A stretch of DNA of 64,000 nt, taken from positions 8,176,857 through 8,240,856 of the forward strand of contig CM037878.1 of NCBI GenBank assembly GCA_021292165.1, given 5' to 3'. The stretch comes from Shinisaurus crocodilurus. Lineage: Eukaryota; Chordata; Lepidosauria; Squamata; Shinisauridae. Shown one piece after another: positions 1-10,772 of the stretch; the stretch's first letter is position 1, and each line of letters begins with the position of its first letter. The position numbers and the translations under genes were made by a program. A model generated the notes under the pieces. That model did no database searches. It had not been told where the DNA came from and saw nothing but the letters and a program-made list of their open reading frames with translations.

Positions 1-596
1 GCAGTGTTGATCTCCCCACAATCCAGATGTGCTGCTGAGTTCTTCTGCCTGTGGCTGGACCTCACTGGTCCGCTTGGCCGACAGGGGGGGGTCAATCCAA
101 GTTGTTCGAATGCCTGACTGCCGTCTCCCAAAGCAGTTACTTTATTCCCAACTCAAGGATGGAAAGCGGAATATCGGTGGTCAATATAAGAGGTTTAAAG
201 ATGTTCTTAAAACTAATCTAAAAAAATGCAATATAAACATCGAAGACTGGGAAGCTCTGGCCCATGAACGATCTAACTGGAGGTTGGCCTTTCACAAAGG
301 TTCCATGGACTTTGAAGAAGCCCGAGTGCAAGGTGAAAGGGAGAAACGTGCTAAGCGAAAAGCACGTCAGACGAATCCTTTACAGGACCATCTTCCATCT
401 GGTAACCTGTGTCCTCACTGTGGGAAGCTGTGTGGATCTAGAATTGGCCTCCACAGTCACTTACGGACCCATCGCTAGAGTCTACACAATTTTCTTTAGA
501 ATTGTCCTCCTTTTAAAATCTCCTTTTTGTAAATTTTCTTTTCTTTTTTTTTTTTATCCTGGAAGACAATCTTACTCGGTCACCTGACTGACTGAC
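1..596 (+). mobile_element. 3' end of an RTE-like non-LTR retrotransposon
   Basis: The frame at 29-478 encodes the C-terminus of a LINE ORF2. It has the block RLPKQLLYSQL, then GGQYKRFKD, WEALAHERSNWR, and a final C2H2-like finger (CPHCGKLCG followed by HSHLRTHR). This tail is familiar from RTE-group polymerases, although the exact clade is my inference. A stop lies in frame at position 8, so the copy is decayed or its true frame begins upstream of the window. After the stop codon comes a T-rich 3' UTR and a short CTGA-type repeat near 582-596, which fits a LINE 3' tail. Confidence 0.6.
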
Positions 597-1680
597 AATC
601 CAAGTCCTTTGGCCATCCAAATTGGCCACACCTCATTTGCAAGGAGGGAGGTGGGTGGACCTCTGAGGGAGAAAGCAAGATGTGGGGTGGATGGGCTGAA
701 CTGGAAGTGGTCTCCCCAATTCAGTTCAAATGTATCTTTTCCTCTCCTGGGACATGTTTTACACACACACACACACACACTTCATACCATGGATGATTTT
801 CTGGTTCACACCCCTGCTACGAGGGGCATTGCTAGGCAAGAGCCCACAGGACACCACCCCCAGATCCATTTCCCAGGGCCCTGGATCTATTCCACAGAGC
901 CTTGCGTGTCCATTGGTGCCAATAGAAGGGGTTTTTTTTTCTTAGCTTAATTGCCATGCAAGGGGCAATTTTCAAGGGGGGGATGCAGCTGGGGAGGAAA
1001 GGGTCAACCCTCCCCTCTCCACATGCTGTAACATTCACTCACCACCACCAACAACAACAACACCCCCCAAAAAATCCCTCCATGGCAATTAAGCTTAGGG
1101 AAAACTTTTCTGTTGGTTTGGAATGATTTTGGGCAGGGTACCAATTAACTGAAGAATTAATTTTATTTAAGATGATCTGGGGGCAATCTACACCTAACGG
1201 TTATTGCAGTACTGGATCGCTTCTGTGACTTGCAGGGCACACGATGCGCTCACTTTTCAGTTCCAGGTGCGTTTGTCTTGCGTTTCCGTTCTTCTTTTCT
1301 TCCGTAAGTTCCTGGACTACCTTTATTACGATTTTTCCTGTTGTTGCGATTCACTCTCGCAGTACGTGGCTGTGTGTGTTCTCACCGGGCGCTGTCGTTG
1401 CCTGTCTCAGTGTGGCTACGAAATTGTCCTAAGCACATCCTGTTAGCCAGTTGTTTTCAAGGGGTGGGGAACGTTCAGCTTTTGTCTCCCAAGGCTGTAT
1501 CGGGGCTTGGGCAAAGCTTTCCTGCCTCTCTCCCTCTCCCCCCCCCCCCCGCCCCACGGCTTCTCTCTCTTGCAAAGTGAACTGGAGAGTAAGTGCTTCC
1601 CTTTGGAAAAAATAAAGTTGCCCCTTTCAACCCCCTGCCCCAAAGTACGACTAGCTGTAAATGAGCCAAAATGCATGTCT
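597..1680. other. No gene seen; AC microsatellite
   Basis: No exon, repeat family or RNA gene is recognised here. A perfect AC run sits at 761-780. The frames that stay open in this stretch lack any conserved motif and overlap on both strands, as expected by chance. Confidence 0.5.
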
Positions 1681-1785
1681 ACTCAGAAGGAAATCATATT
1701 ATCTTCAGTGGCCTTACTCAGAAGGAAATCATATTATCTTCAGTGGCCTTACTCAGAAGTAAATCACATTGATTTCAATGGAGCT
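1681..1785 (+). repeat. Three tandem units of 35 bp
   Basis: Units start at 1681, 1716 and 1751. The first two are identical and the third is diverged. All contain CTCAGAAG followed by AAATCA. The diverged unit resembles a dispersed repeat whose inverted relative lies near 41105-41178. Confidence 0.8.
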
Positions 1786-1819
1786 TACGCTTGGGAAACT
1801 TAGCATGGAAGGAAGACTG

Positions 1820-1888
1820 GCTGGGGCATGATGGGAGTTGTAGGCCTCTTTTTTTCCCCTGTCTAAACTTGCATAGGATTGCACCCTC
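1820..1888 (+). mobile_element. Half copy of a Harbinger-like palindromic MITE
   Basis: The right half of the family whose ends read TAGGATTGCACCC (full copies at 15187, 21111 and 25862). Only one arm is present: GGGAGTTGTAGGCC, then GTCTAAACTTGCATAGG and the terminal GGATTGCACCC. Confidence 0.6.
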
Positions 1889-2295
1889 AATGTCTGATGG
1901 TCCGCCTAAATTACAGGCGGAGGGATGCTGCTATCAGGTTACTTAAACCATTAAAATCTAATGGTCACAGCAAATGTGGTCGCTTCTCTCTCTATGGTAA
2001 AAGAAGGGATGAGCAAAACAGCTGAGGTTGCACGCATGAATGAGCGAGACAACAAACGATCAAAAGAGTGGGATTCCCCTTGCCATCCAAAGCACACACA
2101 CACACACACGTGGCCTCCATGGACCAGGTCTTGGGGAGGGAGGGGCCCTTGGAGGAAGCCAAAGCCTCCACAAGTCCAACACATCTGGGGGAACCAGGCT
2201 AGGGAAGGCTGCTCTAAGATAAGTCCATGGGCTAGGGAAGGGGTCTGGAGAAGAAACGACTGGAGGACCCAGGTCTGGTGTCATCCAGGTCCCCG

Positions 2296-2895
2296 GCCAG
2301 CGGACTTTAATGGAAATATTTCAATAAAGGGTGGTCTTTATTTTCATAAACTTTAAACACCTGGAATTCTGTTCAGTGGAATCCAACTCTCTAACCATAG
2401 AGGTCTTATTTAAAGACACAAGGGAGTCTTTCTCCCTTTGCCACTTCAAATATTATGTCCCGGGGAAGGTTGTTATTGCTGGCTTTTTGGCCGGTGGAAT
2501 TTAAAAATATATGTTCAGCAGATGGACTGAGGTCTTTCTACTTCGGTTTACTTTTATTTAAAAAAAAGCAACAACCCAGCTTGCCTTCTTCACCAGATTG
2601 GAAGGCCAAATGTTCAAAAGAGGAACAAGCTATAATTGACACACAAAAACGCATATAACAAAGTCCTGAGAGGGCACTGCTGTTTTTAACTGGAAAGCTG
2701 CCTTGAGATCCTGCAGCAACGGGCAAGGAGGCACCTAATTCTCTCTCAGCCATCTGGTTTTCTCTTCAGATTACTCCCAAGTTTCTTTCTCCCCTGTGAC
2801 ATTCTGGACGTGTAATTCCCATTGTGCAGTGGAGCACCTTATGGTGTCCGTTCGGCAGATGAAAGGAAGAAACCCACTTAAATGGGTTATTAAAT
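2296..2895. other. No recognisable feature
   Basis: I see no coding, RNA or classified repeat signal in this stretch. Confidence 0.4.
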
Positions 2896-3370
2896 TGACC
2901 GCAACTTTATTCATTTTGAATAGGATTGGCCGAGGCATAGGGCGTGGATCCTGCCATTGGGCAGCCCAGCTGCTGTCCGATTTTCCTTCCCGGTCCGCCC
3001 ACCAGGAGTGTTGGTGGTGGTCATGGATGCCAGGCAGATGGCTGTCCAGCCGTGTCTTGAATGCCTCCAGTCACTGTGGGAGAACCCACCACCTCCCTGG
3101 GTAGTTGGTTCCATTGGTGTATTGCTCTAACAGTCAGGAGGTTTTTCCTGATGTCCAGGCGGAATCTGGCTTCCTGTAACTTGAGCCCATTATTCCGTGT
3201 CCTGCACTCTGGGATGATCGAGAAGAGATCCGGGCCCTCCTCTGTGTGACAACCTTTCAAGTACTCGAAGAGCATCATCATGTCTCCCCTCAGTCTTCTC
3301 TTCTGAAGGCTAAACATGCCCATTTCCTTCCGTCTCTCCTCATAGAGCTTTGTTTCCAGTCCCCTGATCT
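2896..3370 (-). mobile_element. CR1 LINE 3' portion (ORF2 C-terminus)
   Basis: The minus strand reads as the CR1 ORF2 C-terminus: MFSLQKRRLRGDMMMLF, then ECRTRNNGLKLQEARFRL, DIRKN, and an RAIHQWNQLPREVV block. These residues recur in the CR1 copies at 49.6-50.3 kb of this window. The copy is 5'-truncated and frame-broken, so it is a dead fragment. Confidence 0.8.
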
Positions 3371-3488
3371 GGGTGGATGTGGCACCAGGACCAGGGCGTC
3401 ATGGTGGTTGTGAGCTTGTCACATCTGGGGTGGAAGGAAAGGGGTTCACGTTAGCGGTCTGCGCCTTGGTGGACCTCTCAGGGATGCT

Positions 3489-3577
3489 TTGACTTGGATT
3501 CCTGCACTGAGCAGGGGGTTGGACTCGAAGGTTTTATAGGCGCCTTCCAACTCTGCTATTCTATGATTCTAAGGGGT
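3489..3577 (+). mobile_element. CR1-type 3' terminus
   Basis: A short CR1 3' end with the block GGATTCCTGCACTGAGCAGG, then GGGGTTGGACTCGA and the terminal repeat ATTCTATGATTCTA, the usual CR1 3' tail. The same block is used as the tail of the 5S-headed SINEs at 45.1, 53.8 and 58.0 kb. Confidence 0.75.
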
Positions 3578-4830
3578 TCCCACTGCAGGGAATCCATCTC
3601 CCATTCCAAATTGATCCAGCCCATACAATTCTACCAGAACGGTCCCGCATACAGAGATCAACTCATTTACATGGACAAATCTTGCAATGGGGAAGGCGAA
3701 AACCCTGCCCCCCCCCCACTTGCCAGTTGGAAGGCAGGTAAAATTCCTTCGCAGCCCCGATAACCAGCGACTAATTTTTGTCCTCCGCAAGATCTACTAT
3801 TACCAGGGGTGGCTGGGTGGGGAAGTCGGCGACAGCAATGGTCCCGTCCCATCCTGTGAGGCCTCGCTTTATGGGCCTCAGGCAGACCAGAGTGGGGACA
3901 GGGACGATTCAGGTGTAGGGCCCTAATAATAATCAGCCCACCCATGAGTTCCTTTGACCCAAATCAGAGGTGGGTGACACATGGCCCACAAACCACGTGC
4001 AGCCACCCACTCCCACCTTTTTTTGCAGCTGCCGCAGTGCCAAATTTACCAACCAAATTCGGCAGTGGCAAAAAAAAAAAAAAAAGCGGTGTGATTTTGT
4101 TCTGAAACGAGGCGCATGAGGCACAAAATTGCACTCCCCAGAGGCAGGGGTGTAGCCCCCCCGCTTTGTTCCAGGGGAGGAAACGGACCCCTGACCTAAA
4201 TGGAATTATAAGTCCATCTCTTGCATTTCTACGTTCCACAGTCAGGAAGTGGGAAAGCCAAGCAACAGCTGCAGAATCTGCAGGATGGCAACGCGGATGA
4301 TGGATGAGAGCGATTTATCTCCCCCCTCGCTTGGTTTGGACTCCTGTATGGAAATACGGTGTGCGAGGGTGCGTTTCCAAAGCTGACTGTGCGCAATCCT
4401 TTCCACCACTCCTCCCCACAGAAAAAGCATGGCTCAGCAAAAGGGAAAAAGAATGAATAAGACATCTGATGACTTGGACGGGTTTTTTTTTTTTTCCTTC
4501 CCCCTCCTCCCCCTAGAATGCAGAATTTGAGAGGGTCAAAGGATCACCTAATCTAGGCCCGCACACATTGTGCCCCTCCCTCACGCCAAACAGAGCCCAC
4601 CAGGCCCTTGGTGAACCGTCATCCACGGTGTGCAAAAAGTGGATCTGACGACGTCGGCTCTTCTCCATACCACACACGTTTCTGCCATAACGGATGTGTT
4701 GGTCTTTAAGGTGCCACAAGGCTCTTCGTTTGTTTTTCCTGCAACAGTCTTAACAGGGCAACCAGTGCCGGCTCCAGGTTTCTCATGGCCCTTTGGCAAG
4801 ATGCTGTCAATGGGTCTCCTCCCTCTACAC

Positions 4831-4965
4831 CAGTGTTCTCCAACCTTGGGTCCCCAGATGTTTTTGGCCTACAACTCCCAGCATGCCCCAGCCAGCGTAG
4901 CTGGCTGGGGCATGCTGGGAGTTGTAGGCCAAAAACATCTGGGGACCCAAGGTTGGAGAACACTG
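4831..4965. mobile_element. hAT-like palindromic MITE (family A), full copy
   Basis: A near-perfect inverted repeat with ends CAGTGTTCTCCAACCTTGGG and the matching complement. It can fold over its full length into a hairpin with a tiny loop. Flanks CTCTACAC and CTCGAGAG are a decayed 8-bp target duplication. At least a dozen full or partial copies of this family occur in the window. Confidence 0.85.
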
Positions 4966-4987
4966 CTCGAGAGGCAGGGGAACAAGC

Positions 4988-5085
4988 AGGTTTATTTATT
5001 TATTTATTTATTTATTATATTTATACCCCACCTTTTTTCCCTGCAAGGAACCCAAGGCGGCTTACATAATCCTCCGGAAAAAAGA
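4988..5085 (-). mobile_element. 3' end of a tRNA-headed SINE or related LINE
   Basis: A TTTA microsatellite followed by the complement of CAAGGAACCCAAGGCGGC. In the plus orientation the same text ends the SINE at 8637-8890, so this is a minus-strand 3' fragment. Confidence 0.55.
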
Positions 5086-5130
5086 GAGAACTAGGTTCTC
5101 AGGATGCAAAAATCTTTATTAAAGGAGCCC

Positions 5131-5171
5131 GACGCGTTTCGGCCTGTGTATTTTTCAAGGCCTTCCTCAAG
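5131..5171 (-). ncRNA. Degenerate hammerhead-ribozyme-like motif of the Penelope-like element
   Basis: On the minus strand a CTGANGA-like box appears as TTGAGGA. It is followed by a GGCC/GGCC stem around a 14-base loop, and then GAAACGCGTC. Hammerheads with a GAAACGCGTC arm are known from Penelope-like element ends. The first C of the catalytic box is T here, so this copy is probably inactive. The assignment rests on motif order and position in the 3' region, not on a folding run. Confidence 0.5.
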
Positions 5172-5572
5172 GGGCTGTGGATATTCAAAATACATACAAT
5201 AAATTAACTTAACATGGTTGGGACAACACATAATAAAATTACTTTCTCATTGTGTATGGAATTTCTTTACATTCTTATTAGAAATCATTTCAAAACATTT
5301 TCTTAAAAATGAGAAACAAGTACTGCTTTTTTAAAAAAAGGAATACATTTTCTTTATATAAATAATAACTTACTTGTAAAAGAGTCTGCAGATTTCTTGA
5401 ACAACTAGTGTTTTCCACTGTTTCACTGGCGACTGAAAAATGGATCTTTTTGAACATGATTATATTATGGTACAGTTTTTTTCTTTTTTTCTCGATGTTA
5501 TCTCGTTGGCTAAATGTCAAGGACACCCAGTCAGGACACAGCTTGTTTTAAAACACCACACTGATTCTGCAG

Positions 5573-6531
5573 TCACATTAATGGGAACAGTTCCAAATCC
5601 TCATTAAGACCTCTTGGTTTTAAAGTATTTAATTTAATTATCCACTGTATTTCCCTTCTTAATAATTGCTTTTCATTGTTAGTGTTAATTTTGTCCAAAG
5701 CCCAAAAAGTAAGGTCTGTAGGGGAATGTTGTTGTTCTGTAAAATGTTGAGTTAGTGGAGCACCTTGTTTTTTATTTTTTATGTTACTAAGGTGCTCTCC
5801 TATACGTTTTTTAGGGGTCTGATAGTTTTTCCCACATAAACTTTTGGACATTTACACTGGATGGCATAAACAACAAAGGAACTGTTACAGGTGGTAAAGC
5901 AATTTAGAAAATATTTTTGTTGGTCCGAGGGATTTACAAATGCTGTGGTTTTGTTGGTGTATTTACAATAACAGCAATGTCCACAGGGGTGGTGTCCTAT
6001 TGGCCTGTGAGAATCAAACAGAACATTCGAAGGGTTTCCATAATTTTCTTTGAATTCACTTCTTATTAATAGATCTCTAAAATTTCTTGTTCTCTTGAAG
6101 GAAACCATTGGTTGATTTTGGCAACCAGGTATCTCTTGTATCATATGCCAATGTCTCCTAATACTGCTCTGTAGATTATCATTTATTTTATCATAAGTCA
6201 AAGTGCAATGGATTCGTGTTTGCACTTCAACATTCTTTTTTGTTAGGAGTTCTGCCTGTGTTTTTCTTTCAACCTTCTTGAAACCCTCTGTAATGACAGC
6301 ATTAGGATAGCCTCTCTCTTTTAATTGTAGTGCCAATGTGTGTGACTCTTGTATGAAGTCTGATGTTTTGGAACAGTTGCGTCTTAATCTTAAAAACTGT
6401 CCATATGGGAGATTATTCCTTAAGGAATGGTGATGGGAGCTGTCATACCGAAGATATCTGGGCACATCTGTAGGTTTTTTGTAATTACAAGTAATGAGAT
6501 GTTTGCCCTCTTTTCTTATTGTCAGATCCAA
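5573..6531 (-). pseudogene. Penelope-like ORF: RT tail plus GIY-YIG endonuclease, frameshifted
   Basis: The upstream frame (5800-6531) runs through the C-terminal RT/linker region and reaches HHPCGHCCYCK and the GIY-YIG entry VVYAIQCKC..VYVGKTIRPLK. The protein then continues in another frame (5573-5851) as KRIGEHLSNIKNK and ends at ELFPLM. A frameshift near 5810-5830 therefore splits the nuclease core. GIY-YIG nucleases nick target DNA for Penelope-like elements. With the frameshift and the missing N-terminus this copy cannot make the full protein. Both halves are otherwise free of stops, which suggests a fairly young copy. Confidence 0.85.
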
Positions 6532-6544
6532 AAAATGGATTTCA

Positions 6545-7015
6545 TAATCCTCCTCCTCCTCCTCCTCTCATCACTGCCTTCATTGTGTCCCAAACAACAG
6601 CTTCAGAGCAGACTCCCGAATCATTAAACAACCAAATCTCTCGCATTTCCTTTTCTATCTTTGCTATAATATATTTATGCTGTAAAATCTTACAGCATAA
6701 ATATATTCAATCTCCAACTCCTTGCTTCTCTATAATCCTTCTTTATTTTAACGTCCATATTAACTATAGCATGATCCGAAACTTTTATAACACCTATTTC
6801 TGAACTCCTCACTCTTGACATCAGGGACTTGGAAACAAAAAATATAATCTATCCTAGAAAAGTTCTTCGTGGCTGGTGAATAATACGTATACCCCCTTCC
6901 AATCCCTTTACCCCTCTCCAAACATCAACCAGTCCTTCCTTATTAATTATTTTATTTAATACCGTTATATTATTTCTCTTCTCTTGTCCTGTCGGATTTG
7001 ATTTATCAATATTTT
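6545..7015 (-). mobile_element. L1 LINE fragment, endonuclease C-terminus
   Basis: The minus-strand translation gives YIFFVSKSLMSRVRSSEIGV followed by VSDHAIVNMD. This is the end of an APE-type endonuclease with its SDH catalytic motif, as in L1 ORF2. The fragment is interrupted by stops and truncated on both sides. Confidence 0.65.
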
Positions 7016-7049
7016 TGTCCATCACCTAGTGAGTTTCATGGCCGAGCGG

Positions 7050-7470
7050 GGACTAGTTGGTTTTGACCTTTAAAACCCTATACGGCTCCGGACCAGTCTA
7101 TCTCAAGGAGCGTCTCCAGCAACACCAAGTGGGCCGCTGAACAAGATCTGCCACGGACGGCCTTCTCCTTGTCCCTTCAGCCAGAGCAGCTAGACTGGTG
7201 GGGACGAGGAAGAGGGCCTTTTCTGTGGCGGCCCCCGTACTGTGGAACTCCCTCCCTAGTGACCTCCGCCATGCCCCCTCTCTGCTGAGCTTCCGCCGCT
7301 CATTAAAAAACCTGGCTGTTCAGGCGGGAATATGGGGTGGGTTAAGATTTAAAAATTTTTATACTGTTTTACATGTATTTCATTGTTTTTATTCTATGTG
7401 CATCGCCCAGGGTGGCCGGTTGCCGGCTAGATGGGCGATAAATGAATAAATAAATAAATAAATAAATAAT
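7050..7470 (+). mobile_element. L2-type LINE 3' end
   Basis: The C-terminus of an L2-group ORF2 (RLVGTRKRAFSVAAP, then LWNSLPSDLRH) with its 3' UTR and a TAAA tail at 7440-7470. The 24.99-25.86 kb copy carries the same C-terminus. Confidence 0.8.
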
Positions 7471-7528
7471 AGAACCCGGATCTGAGTCCCAGTCCAACAC
7501 TCTAACCACTACACCACACTGGCTCTCT
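7471..7528 (-). mobile_element. tRNA-headed SINE, head only
   Basis: The complement of the head of the SINE at 8637 (AGTGTGGTGTAGTGGTTAGA type). It contains an A-box-like region and a B-box-like GGTTC element. Confidence 0.6.
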
Positions 7529-8003
7529 TGCAATGGGGAAGAGGAGGAGCGACTCCAGAGGACTCCTGCCAGGGGGGCCCACTGTCTACCCTCGACGCCG
7601 GCCCTGACTGGCAAACCCTCTGGCTAGAGAGGGTTTTTCACCCATTCCCCACGATACCAGAGCGCAGGCACAACCCAGTGAGATCGGCGGGGCAGTTGAT
7701 GATCCAGGGGCGGGCAAATGGGAAACCTCCCGCACTCGACGTATCATTAATATCGGGAATCCATTTGCTACGAGCCACGGGGACCTTTGATGGTTTTGAG
7801 ATGCCTTTAAAAGGGTACCAGGCAGGCAAGTTAATGGAGATAGGCCTATCCGTGGGTATTAGTCACGAGGTCTGTGCGGAGCCTCCTTGTTTAAGGGCAG
7901 CAGCAAACCACATTTTCAGGGGCTGGAGCGCAGCAGTGGGAGACGGACGGCGATGGTCTTCCAGCCCTGCTTGTGTTCTTCCCGGAGGCATCTAGCTGGA
8001 AAG

Positions 8004-8146
8004 CACCACGGCCTTCCCCCATCCCGGTTGCCCTCCAGATGTGTTGGACTACAACTCCCAGCATGCCCCAGCCAGCCCTGCTGGCTGGGGCATGCTGGGA
8101 GTTGCAGTCCAACACATCTGGAGGGCACCGGGATGGGGGGAAAGGC
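8004..8146. mobile_element. hAT-like palindromic MITE (family B)
   Basis: A long hairpin with arms containing CCAGATGTGTTGGACTACAA and its complement, joined by GCCAGCCCTGCTGGC. Boundaries are approximate because the outer ends are diverged and no clean 8-bp duplication is visible. Confidence 0.7.
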
Positions 8147-8636
8147 TGGAATAGGCCTTTGATCTGATCCAGCACAGTTCTTCTCAGGTTTCGCAACACC
8201 GAAAGTCGCCACCTGAGAAGCCTGGCCTGGCCAGCCAAGACGGCTGGCAGGTTGCCCAGACCCCTGGCTTGAGTGTCCTGCTCCGGTCTGTTCCGCTATT
8301 GGATCGTTTGGAGGAGCACCGCTCGTATCTCCGGCGGAAAACAGTATCAAGGACGATGCCAGCCAGAGACAGGAGGACACATCCCAGATCTGGCCGGGAT
8401 CCAATGTCCGTAGAGCTGTCGCAGTCTGGCGCCTTGAAGTGCGTAGGCAGCCTACGGAACTCGCCGGCACAAGAGACGCCAACTGGGGATGGCTGCTGAA
8501 GGGGATCAGACGGGTCGGTAGAGAAGCGGTCCAGCCACGGCTACGTGTTGAATAGTGCTGTGTGCCGGGGGAACAAAGGCAGGAGACAGATGCTGCCTCC
8601 GGGCTTTGCTTTTGGGCCTCTCAGTACTGTCTGGAC

Positions 8637-8890
8637 GGCCAGTGTGGCGTAGTGGTGAGAGCGTCGGACTGGGACTCGGGAGATCCGGGTTCTAGGCCCC
8701 GCTCGGCCATGAAACTCACTGGGTGACTTTGGGCCAGTCCCTGACTCTCAGCCTAACCTACCTCACAGGGTTGTTGTGAGGATAAAATGGAGAGGAGGAG
8801 GAGGAGGAGGATTCTCTAAGCGGCCTTGGGTTCCTTGCGGGGAAAAAGGCGGGGTATAAATATAATAAATAAATTTTTAAAAATAAAATG
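8637..8890 (+). mobile_element. tRNA-headed SINE, near full length
   Basis: The head reads GCCAGTGTGGCGTAGTGGTG with a B-box-like GGGTTCTAGGC. The body holds CCTAACCTACCTCACAGGGT and GTTGTGAGGATAAAATGG. A GGA microsatellite lies at 8788-8812, and the 3' end is AT-rich with AATAAA repeats. The structure resembles tRNA-derived squamate SINEs. It is not a functional tRNA gene, since no cloverleaf closes. Confidence 0.75.
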
Positions 8891-8917
8891 TAGGAGGCTG
8901 CAAATGCAGAGCGGGAG

Positions 8918-9130
8918 GGGCCATGGCTCGGTGGCGGAGCCCCCGCTTTGCATGCAGAAGGTCCCGGGTTCGATCCCTGGCAGCATCTCCGGGCAGGACT
9001 AGAAAAACTCATGCCTGAAACCCTGGAGAGCCACGGCTGCCGGTCAGTGTCGACAATACTGGGCTAGATGGAGCAAGCAGGGGCTGACTCGGATGCCATA
9101 AGGGCGGCTTCGGATGTTGCTGCATTCCAG
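8918..9130 (+). mobile_element. Second tRNA-derived SINE type
   Basis: The head CATGGCTCGGTGGCGGAG contains an A box, and GGTTCGATCCCTGG is a good B box. The body includes ACCCTGGAGAGCC and GACAATACTGGGCTAGATGG. Minus-strand relatives lie at 15321-15530 and 16060-16264, and an interrupted plus-strand copy lies at 38507-38695. Confidence 0.8.
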
Positions 9131-9443
9131 AGTGCTGGGCAAGAATATGGGCATCTGGTCTGATCCAAAAGGGTTGCTCTTCTGTCCGTCTCATGCCTTC
9201 ACCTGTCCCGCCACCCACCCCAGCCCTCCCTCTCCCTCATCCTTCGCAAGACGACCTTGCAATCCCACCCCCCACCCCCCATGACCACTTAGTAACCAGC
9301 ACTCTCTCTTCACTCCTCCGCTGCCACCAACCCCCTTTGGGGTAACTTATTCAATCCACTCACTTTGATTTTTTAAAAATGAAGCGAGTTTCATTGATTA
9401 CGATTCAGGGTAGGGAAATAGATGAGGTTATGAGATCCTAAAC

Positions 9444-9579
9444 CAGGGCTCTTCAATCTTGGGTCCCCAGATGTTGCTGGACGACAGCTCCCAGAATCCC
9501 TTGCCATTAGCCATGCTGGCTGGGTATGCTGGGAGCTGTAGGCCGGCAACATCTGGGGACCCAGGGTTGGAGAGCCCTG
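9444..9579. mobile_element. hAT-like palindromic MITE, variant of family A
   Basis: Ends CAGGGCTCTTCAATCTTGGG and its near complement. The target duplications are TCCTAAAC and TCCTAACC (7 of 8 match). Confidence 0.85.
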
Positions 9580-10069
9580 TCCTAACCCCCCCCCCTCTCT
9601 CTCTCCCACTCCTTCCTCCGCTCTCATACTTACTGCTGGGGCTTCGCCCGTGCGCAGGGGCACGGCAGTCCGCCTGTTATCTCTGCCTGTGAGGATGCCC
9701 GGAAAAGCCTCGCCTGCTACATTTCCGTCTAAAATGCAGCCTAAAGACACAAGAGCCTTGCCCACGAGAAGAGCGAGCAACTGGGGGGCGGTTCAACACC
9801 TTTGTATGAAAGCAATAGCACTTCTGCCCTCCTGTGTGTGTCCGGTTATCCGAATGGGTTATCATCAGATTACGGTAGCTGACATGTTTTCTACCGGGGC
9901 GCCGGAGCTTCAACGGGGGGGGGGGGAGTGTAGCAGCTGAGACACGCCCCTTCCCCATCACCCTGCCTGGAAAAGCCTCACCTGCTATATTTCTGCTTTC
10001 ATGGGTGTGACGCGGAGGCCGCTTGGGCAGGGATTGTGCTGTTCGTGCAGTGGCGCGCAACTACTAAAG

Positions 10070-10178
10070 CAGTAGTTCTCCAAGCTTGGGTCCCCAGATG
10101 TTTTTGGCCTACAACTCCCAGCATGCCCCAGCCAGCGTAGGCCAAAAACATCTGGGGACCCAAGCTTGGAGAACACTG
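10070..10178. mobile_element. Family A MITE with lost hairpin arm
   Basis: Both ends carry the variant CCAAGCTTGG. The flanks TACTAAAG and CACTAAAG are an 8-bp target duplication with one change. The arm beyond GCCAGCGTAGGCC is deleted. The right half plus the following 235 bp recur at 37.4-37.64 kb. Confidence 0.85.
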
Positions 10179-10413
10179 CACTAAAGGTAACAGGAGTGTT
10201 TCCTGTTTCTATAGTGACGGTTGCCGCCCTCTGTCATATTTCTCCAGCACCTGGCGGGGCGGCAGCAAGATAGGCTGCCTCTGAATAAGGAGGTTGCGTT
10301 CTTAGCAAATCAAGGCTGTCCCTCGGGCCACAACTCGCTGTGGCAGCGCACGTGCTTGGCGCGCGAAGGCCCAGCGTCGTTCCGCTCCTGATATTTTCTG
10401 CACAATGGGGGTC
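10179..10413 (+). repeat. 235-bp segment duplicated at 37410-37643
   Basis: It begins at the MITE target duplication CACTAAAG and ends at GGGGGTC. The second copy differs by a 1-bp deletion near the start and a G-to-A change. The segment is CpG-rich and contains no recognised gene. Confidence 0.9.
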
Positions 10414-10772
10414 AGGGAGCAGGTGGTGGAAAGGAGCTTCGCCAGAGGTCCCGTTGAGCTGCTGCCGGCCAGCGAAGGTAGCCGTGCGCTTGACGGACAG
10501 ATAGCCTGACACACACACCCCGTATAGGGCGGCTATTTGTGTTTACGCCCAAGTGCCGAAAGACGCGTAGGCGGGCCGGCCGGCCTCACATCTGCAGGCC
10601 TGGGGGGGCAGCTCAAACCAGGCCACGGACCTGCTCCAAAGTACTCACTGCTGACCTCCTGGATACACTGATACAGGACGAGGTGGAAGAATTCGACGCC
10701 GTACTGCTGCAGGTATTGGTGGTGGGTCATGTGCTAATACTTCTGCATGTTCTTTTCGTCCCTTATTTTTTT

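Larger units (their letters stand above)
5095..6540 (-). mobile_element. Penelope-like element, 5'-truncated
   Basis: A minus-strand Penelope-like retroelement. It keeps a C-terminal reverse-transcriptase remnant, a linker, a GIY-YIG endonuclease and a 3' UTR ending near 5095 with AATAAAGA close to the end. The upstream two thirds of the usual coding region is missing. Its 5' edge abuts an L1 fragment near 6540. Family-level naming (for example Neptune or Poseidon) is not decided here. Confidence 0.85.

Noticed and set aside
8918..9000. A tRNA gene
   Set aside because: A and B boxes are present, but the sequence continues into a SINE body with relatives at 15.3, 16.1 and 38.5 kb, and no cloverleaf closes.
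10533..10745. A coding exon on the minus strand (residues HHQYLQQYGVEFFHL)
   Set aside because: An acceptor-like TATTAG and a donor-like GTGAGT can be found, but there is no pyrimidine tract, several frames are open together, and no family is recognised.
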